From positions 511,914,566 to 511,978,565 of the forward strand of contig CM040121.1 of assembly GCA_022559845.1 (NCBI GenBank): DNA of 64,000 nucleotides, read 5' to 3'. The DNA comes from Amorphophallus konjac (lineage: Eukaryota > Streptophyta > Magnoliopsida > Alismatales > Araceae). The notes beneath the pieces are model-generated. The model was not told where the DNA came from, did not search any database, and worked only from the letters and a program-made list of their open reading frames with translations. The stretch's first letter is position 1. Each line of letters opens with the position of its first letter. Of this stretch, positions 59,469-64,000 are shown piece after piece. Both the position numbers and the translations under genes were made by a program.

Positions 59469-60469
59469 ATGATGGAGTTGCAATTCGTAGCACTAGATTT
59501 GTTTAAAGAGACTAGTGATATTTACTATGTGGTGAAAATTGCTAATGTGAGGGAGAAAAAAATTTTGCACCTGAAAAATGACCTGCACATAATGGAGATG
59601 TTTGACAAGTGTATCTATAAGAAAGTCATCAAGGTGTATGCTTGCAAGGATTACGCCACCCTGCCTTTAAAAATAGGAGAAGTCGATGATCTTGTAGACT
59701 CTATTACCCCTCCTGAATCATAGAATGAAGATGAGATTATGTTAGATCACATGTCAGATGCAGAAATCGGGACAAATGATAATGAATACAACCCTAGTTC
59801 TGGGTCTAGTGATGAATCGATAGGTGATTTTGTTGAGGAGGGTGATGTCTTCAGTGACTTGGATATGCCAGACATGTCAGAGGGTGCATTGTACGATAAT
59901 GTTACAGATTTTAGGCTTGCATTATCCCAATATGCAATCTTGAATGAATTTATTGTAAATTTTGTAAGATCTGAGCCATTAAGAGTGACAGTGACTTGTA
60001 AAGGGGAGAATTGCAATTGGCGGCTGCATGCTTCTAGGTTGGGGGATGGGCACACATTTCAGATGAAGACAATTCACGGTGAACACAGATGTGTCCCAAA
60101 AAATAGGCGTGGCAACGCCATGGCCACGAAGAGATAGATTACACACCAGTGCAGTCCATGGCTCAAGAATGAGGGGGACCTTAAAGTCAGAGAAATTGAG
60201 AGAAGATTACAACACAGATGCCATGTTGCTCTACCATACATGAGAATTTATAAGGTGAAAGTAGTAGCCATGAGGATGATACATGGCTCATGGGAGGATA
60301 TATATGGTTTAATACCCAGTTACAGCATAAGTTATTATCTAGGAATCTTGGAAGCATTTGAAGTATGAGTTCGATGAGGATTTAACCTTTAAGAGGTTTT
60401 TTATGGCTTTTGGTGCATCACTACAAGGATTTAAGAGCTATAGGCCATTAGTTGGATTGGATGGTTGTC
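59469..60469 (+). pseudogene. MULE (Mutator-like) transposase, N-terminal half
   Basis: ATG at 59469. The N-terminal part (YVVKIANVREKKILHL, IMEMFDKC) and then an acidic linker with SSGSSDESIGDFVEEGD precede the MuDR DNA-binding domain: FRLALSQYAILNEFIVNFV, VTVTCKGENCNWRLHASR and TFQMKTIHGEHRC, a WRKY-like zinc fold. After a frame change the transposase domain begins, FKSYRPLVGLDGC, where the Asp is the first of the DDE triad. The gene is cut there by an LTR. TAG at 59721-59723 and at 60135-60137 (Trp expected in KRWIT) and a frameshift near 60355 make it a pseudogene. Confidence 0.82.
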
Positions 60470-60863
60470 TGTCACGCCTGGATCCCATAGCAACAGTAAA
60501 CACGGAGTGTGGCAGTGAATAGTCATGTCAAACAGAGTACTAGAAGACCAACAACACAATAGGCTACTACCAAAGACACAAATGAGGCTAGAATTGGATT
60601 AAATATATAATTTATTAATAATAACTAATATTATTACAATTTCATGACTCAAATACACTTTCTAAAACTCAAAAGAAAAGGGACACAATTAGAGGACTTC
60701 ATAACTTCTAATCTAGACTCAAGAAAATAAAAAGGACACAAGTCTCTATCAATCCAAGAGCATTCATCACTCTTGTCCTTCCCCATCAGAGTGAATTTCA
60801 TCTTCGATATTACCAGAAAAATATTAAAGACTACTAGATGAGTGAAAAGCTCAATAAGAATTA
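60470..60863 (-). mobile_element. LTR 'F' (Gypsy, Tekay-like), left end only
   Basis: Starts TGTCACGCCTGGATCCC inside the MULE reading frame. Layout matches LTR A: a TTTATT-rich start, then ATTACCAGAAAAA ... GATGAGTG ... CTCAATAAG at 60815-60857. Broken after 394 bases by the next LTR; its right end is outside the window, so no target duplication can be checked (TTGTC precedes it). Confidence 0.65.
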
Positions 60864-61490
60864 TGTAACAACCCAAAATCTGAACACCGAGAAAGATCCC
60901 AATATTCTTAGATCCTGGCTTGCCACCCACGAGCCGAGGGCTCGGAAGGGTTAAAAGAATGGAGTGACAGTGTATAAGAATCTAAATCATTGCAACAAAA
61001 CAATAATTAACATGATTAATTGTAGGAAATAAATAGATATATCATTTAACAATTATACAATTCAATAATTATACAATCCAGAGTCTACATGTCCAAACAT
61101 AAATGCAGTAAACTAAAAAGGGTACAAGACCATAGGGCATACCCCGTCCCTGGCAACTGGCGCGACTACTGACCACCGGCTCCTCGCGAGACCTCCGAAG
61201 TGCTACGAGCAAGTCGCGCCTCACCTGAAAGCAAAAAGGGGTGAGTCTCATCTAATCGGCTCAGTAGGGGTCCCGCGGATCCCCACCTCGCGACGGCAAA
61301 TATACGGTGCAATAAATAATAATTTGGAATAATAACCATAACAAAAGACAACATTAAATAATTAAAGGAAGCAACTACATTACGCGAGTATCAATTCTAT
61401 TAATAACAAACCATAAGTCAGAACCGTACAACGGAATGCCCTCGGTCGCCCGAACACTAAGTCATAACCGTAAGAAACTAGGGTCGCTAC
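60864..61490 (-). mobile_element. LTR 'G', relative of solo LTR E, left end only
   Basis: Starts TGTAACAACCCAAAATC and shares CCCACGAGCC ... GGGCTCGGAAGGG with E, then the CACCTGAAAGC ... GTGAGTCTC ... CTCAGTAGGGGTCCCGCGG block (61223-61275). Broken after 627 bases by a B-type LTR. Preceded by AATTA; the partner duplication is not in view. Confidence 0.7.
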
Positions 61491-64000
61491 TGTCACGCCC
61501 CGAGCTTTTATGACAGCGGAAGACTCACTCGAGGAACGTGAACAGCCGGCATAGTAAGCCACTTGCAAGCAAGAATGATCAGAGGGTAAGACAATCACAC
61601 ACATAAATGTAATTGTACAATATTTTAATCAAACCTCCAACTTATTTCATTGATAATCAATATTTAAATACAATACCTTTCAACTTCTTTCAATCTATCA
61701 GACTCAAGAAATAGGAAAATTACATAGACTCAATCTAAACAATATAGAATTTCCTAAGTCTTCACTCTCATCTTGACAACACTTTCATTCGCTCTCGGAT
61801 CCGCTACTTATATAACCCGAATCCGAATTCGAATCACTTTCATTTCCTGAAAAGAATGGAAATAGGTAATGAACACACTTGCCCAGTAGGTATCTTCGCA
61901 TCAACATGAAGGCATCATTAAAGTAATTAACATTTTATCTCTAAAGAAATAAGGTAAAATCATGCGAATGCGATCAATCATGCGAATACCCAAAGTAACA
62001 AAGATGGTCGTTAAGATAGAATGAGAGCAAGTATGAACTAGCAAGAATGTAACAAGAACATGTTATGGCCTTTCAAGAACAAGAATATAACGAGAATGTA
62101 CTAGCAAGCCACGTAATCATCACTCCAGTATCTTTTGCTTATGAGCAAGTACTTCGTGAATTTCTGTGGAATATCAAGTCATGTACAAGAAAGTCATGTC
62201 GTGCCGTGGATCTTCACATATTTATAGAGAAAGTACTCCCAGCGCAATGCGACGCCAATAGCATCATACCCCATGGTTTATAATAGTATGTTTCCGGCAA
62301 TCAGCCGAGGGGACTAGCATAGAGCCCTTGAACACAATCAGTGCTCGATCGCATCTTCAAGTATAAATCAAGCTACTTCCACGCATGTAACAATAAAACA
62401 TGGCCAAGAATGTACAATTCAATAAGTTCATGATAACACTATTCAATGAATGAACGCTTCAATTTAATAATGCGAGAGTCAAGAATGACTTAAACAAGGT
62501 TATGCTTATGGAAATAAATTGGCAGCATAACGGTACATTTCTTTAACTTTTATTTCATTATATTAAGCCTCTTTGGATAATATGACAAGTTCTAGATCAT
62601 CAATAATCCATCTAGAAATTTTGGAACATCAACTCTTGGGTCAAACCTCGGGTTCAGCACTCAAACAATGTGACGGTCAAGGACTGGGCCGTTACATGAT
62701 GTGACGCTCCAGTATTCAGCCGTTACATTAGTCTGAATCCAGAAATAGTAAAATAGACTTAGTGAAATGTGACGGTCGTATATTGGCCGTTAGATGCTCC
62801 TTACGGTCCACTATAGATCCGTTACATTGCTAGAACCAAAAAATATCGATAGTGCTTTCTAATCAATTAGGTTTTAATGGTACAACTAACTCGGCGTCCT
62901 AGTGGGAATCCCAGGCTCGCAGATGATTACGGAGGCCTTGAAACAAGATTTCCTAGTCTATTGGAAGGAATATCCAATAGAGAGGTCCTCATGTCCAAGA
63001 ATAATGTTCCTATAGTGTAAAGTGTGAACTAATGGCCATATACCAGAATATATGCCATGTACTTAAAGAAATGACTCTATAGATAGAGAGAGAATGTGTA
63101 ACAATATGAAATCATGATAAAACTCCGTCAATACATCATTTAAAATCATGGAGTTAATACAAACTATAGTGTTTTGGCATGAAATTAAAATATCCTTAAA
63201 ATAATTCAAGATGCTTTTAACATGCGATACTTATCATGAACCAATTAATAAATTTAAAGTCATATCAACATGTCAAAACTTAGATAACTAGGCATATTTA
63301 TAAGTTAATGTGACTGTTCTTCAATTCTGTCTACAGTTACTCTAATGGTCGAGAACGGGGGCGTCACAGTGATTGTGACGGTTTATCGTGGGACCGTTAC
63401 AGTGTTGTAACGCACTGAGTCTGGGCCGTCAGAGATAACAGAGAAATTTAAAAATAACAGAAGGTGTGATGGCTTGTCGTAAGGCCGTTAGATCACTGTG
63501 ATGATCTTACATTGGTGCGTCATGTCGTCTGCGGGCAGTAAAATAAAGTAAAGGTTTATGAAAACATAACATGTCTGGAAATTAAAATACTACAACTATT
63601 CTAGACATGATAAACGAAGTATAGGCCAACTACATGCATGGGTTTTAGTGAATAGACAAGATAATATCTTTTATTTTCCATTTAGGGCTAAGGAGATGCA
63701 TGAATGTATAGAACTATTAAAACATGAAATTTATGATTTATCATGCATGACATCAATCCAAACGAGAGGGTTTTTACTCCTATTAGGATATTTTTGCTTT
63801 TCATGAGATGACCTACCTTTTAATCTGGGCTTTGAACTTCTAATTTGAGGTTGAAAACCGTGCCCTAGTTCTCCTTTTCCAGTGATTTTCCAGCAATTTC
63901 CCACTGCTCTAACTCCATGACCTCTTGACCTAAAGATGTGAAATTTTGAGGGTAAGAAGATGAAACTAAGGTGAACAAAAAGTTCTAAAGGATTGAGCTC
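61491..64000 (-). mobile_element. B-type Gypsy LTR, runs off the right edge
   Basis: Starts TGTCACGCCCCGAGC and follows the left LTR of B closely for 2.5 kb, including the palindromic modules at about 62668-62830 and 63340-63525. Preceded by GCTAC. If it is as long as B's LTR it ends about 0.8 kb outside the window; whether it is a solo LTR or part of an element cannot be told. Around 62845-62900 it is closer to C-type sequence. Confidence 0.85.

Overview
The window is a block of nuclear DNA from a flowering plant, made almost entirely of nested transposable elements. I found no host protein gene, rRNA, tRNA or CRISPR array. The plant assignment rests on the element types: a SIRE/Opie-like Copia, Tekay/Del-type chromodomain Gypsy elements with ~3.3 kb LTRs, an Athila/Tat-like LTR, PIF/Harbinger, MULE, and tRNA-iMet primer sites. 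The species cannot be told.

Layout, from outside in. (1) An Athila/Tat-like Gypsy element on the + strand leaves its 3' polypurine tract and 3' LTR at about 53030-57617. That LTR is split by a solo LTR, 'E' (54298-57185, target duplication CCCTC). (2) A Copia element on the - strand sits to its left: LTR 50828-53029, gag 50750-48851, and pol resuming at 3113 and running off the left edge. (3) Gypsy element A (3114-48845, - strand, duplication TGTTC) split the Copia gag-pol. (4) A complete 9.78 kb PIF/Harbinger DNA transposon (5278-15057, duplication TTA) lies in the 3' LTR of A. (5) Gypsy element B (17465-42286) lies in the integrase of A. (6) Gypsy element C (21578-35078, duplication TCTAC) lies in the integrase of B. 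(7) Solo LTR 'D' (26184-28320, duplication TGATA) lies in the integrase of C. To the right of about 57.6 kb are an unresolved LTR/promoter-like stretch and a MULE transposase pseudogene (+). The MULE is broken by three further LTRs, each inserted into the one before (60470, 60864, 61491), which run off the right edge.

All retroelement genes are decayed. Nearly every nonsense codon I could compare with a related copy or family consensus is a C-to-T or G-to-A change, as expected of long-methylated DNA. The Harbinger is the best preserved element: a three-exon DDE transposase with one stop codon, an intact two-exon Myb/SANT-like partner, and between them a small intact gene that joins an RNase H1 N-terminal (viroplasmin-like) domain to a hydrophobic tail.

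The most interesting unexplained structure is in the Tekay-type LTRs. Several distinct families carry arrays of about 28-bp imperfect palindromes on both sides of the TATA box, plus a shared block near the U5 end that contains a splice-site-like TTTCAGGTRAG. The right LTR of element B is a mosaic of B-type and C-type sequence.
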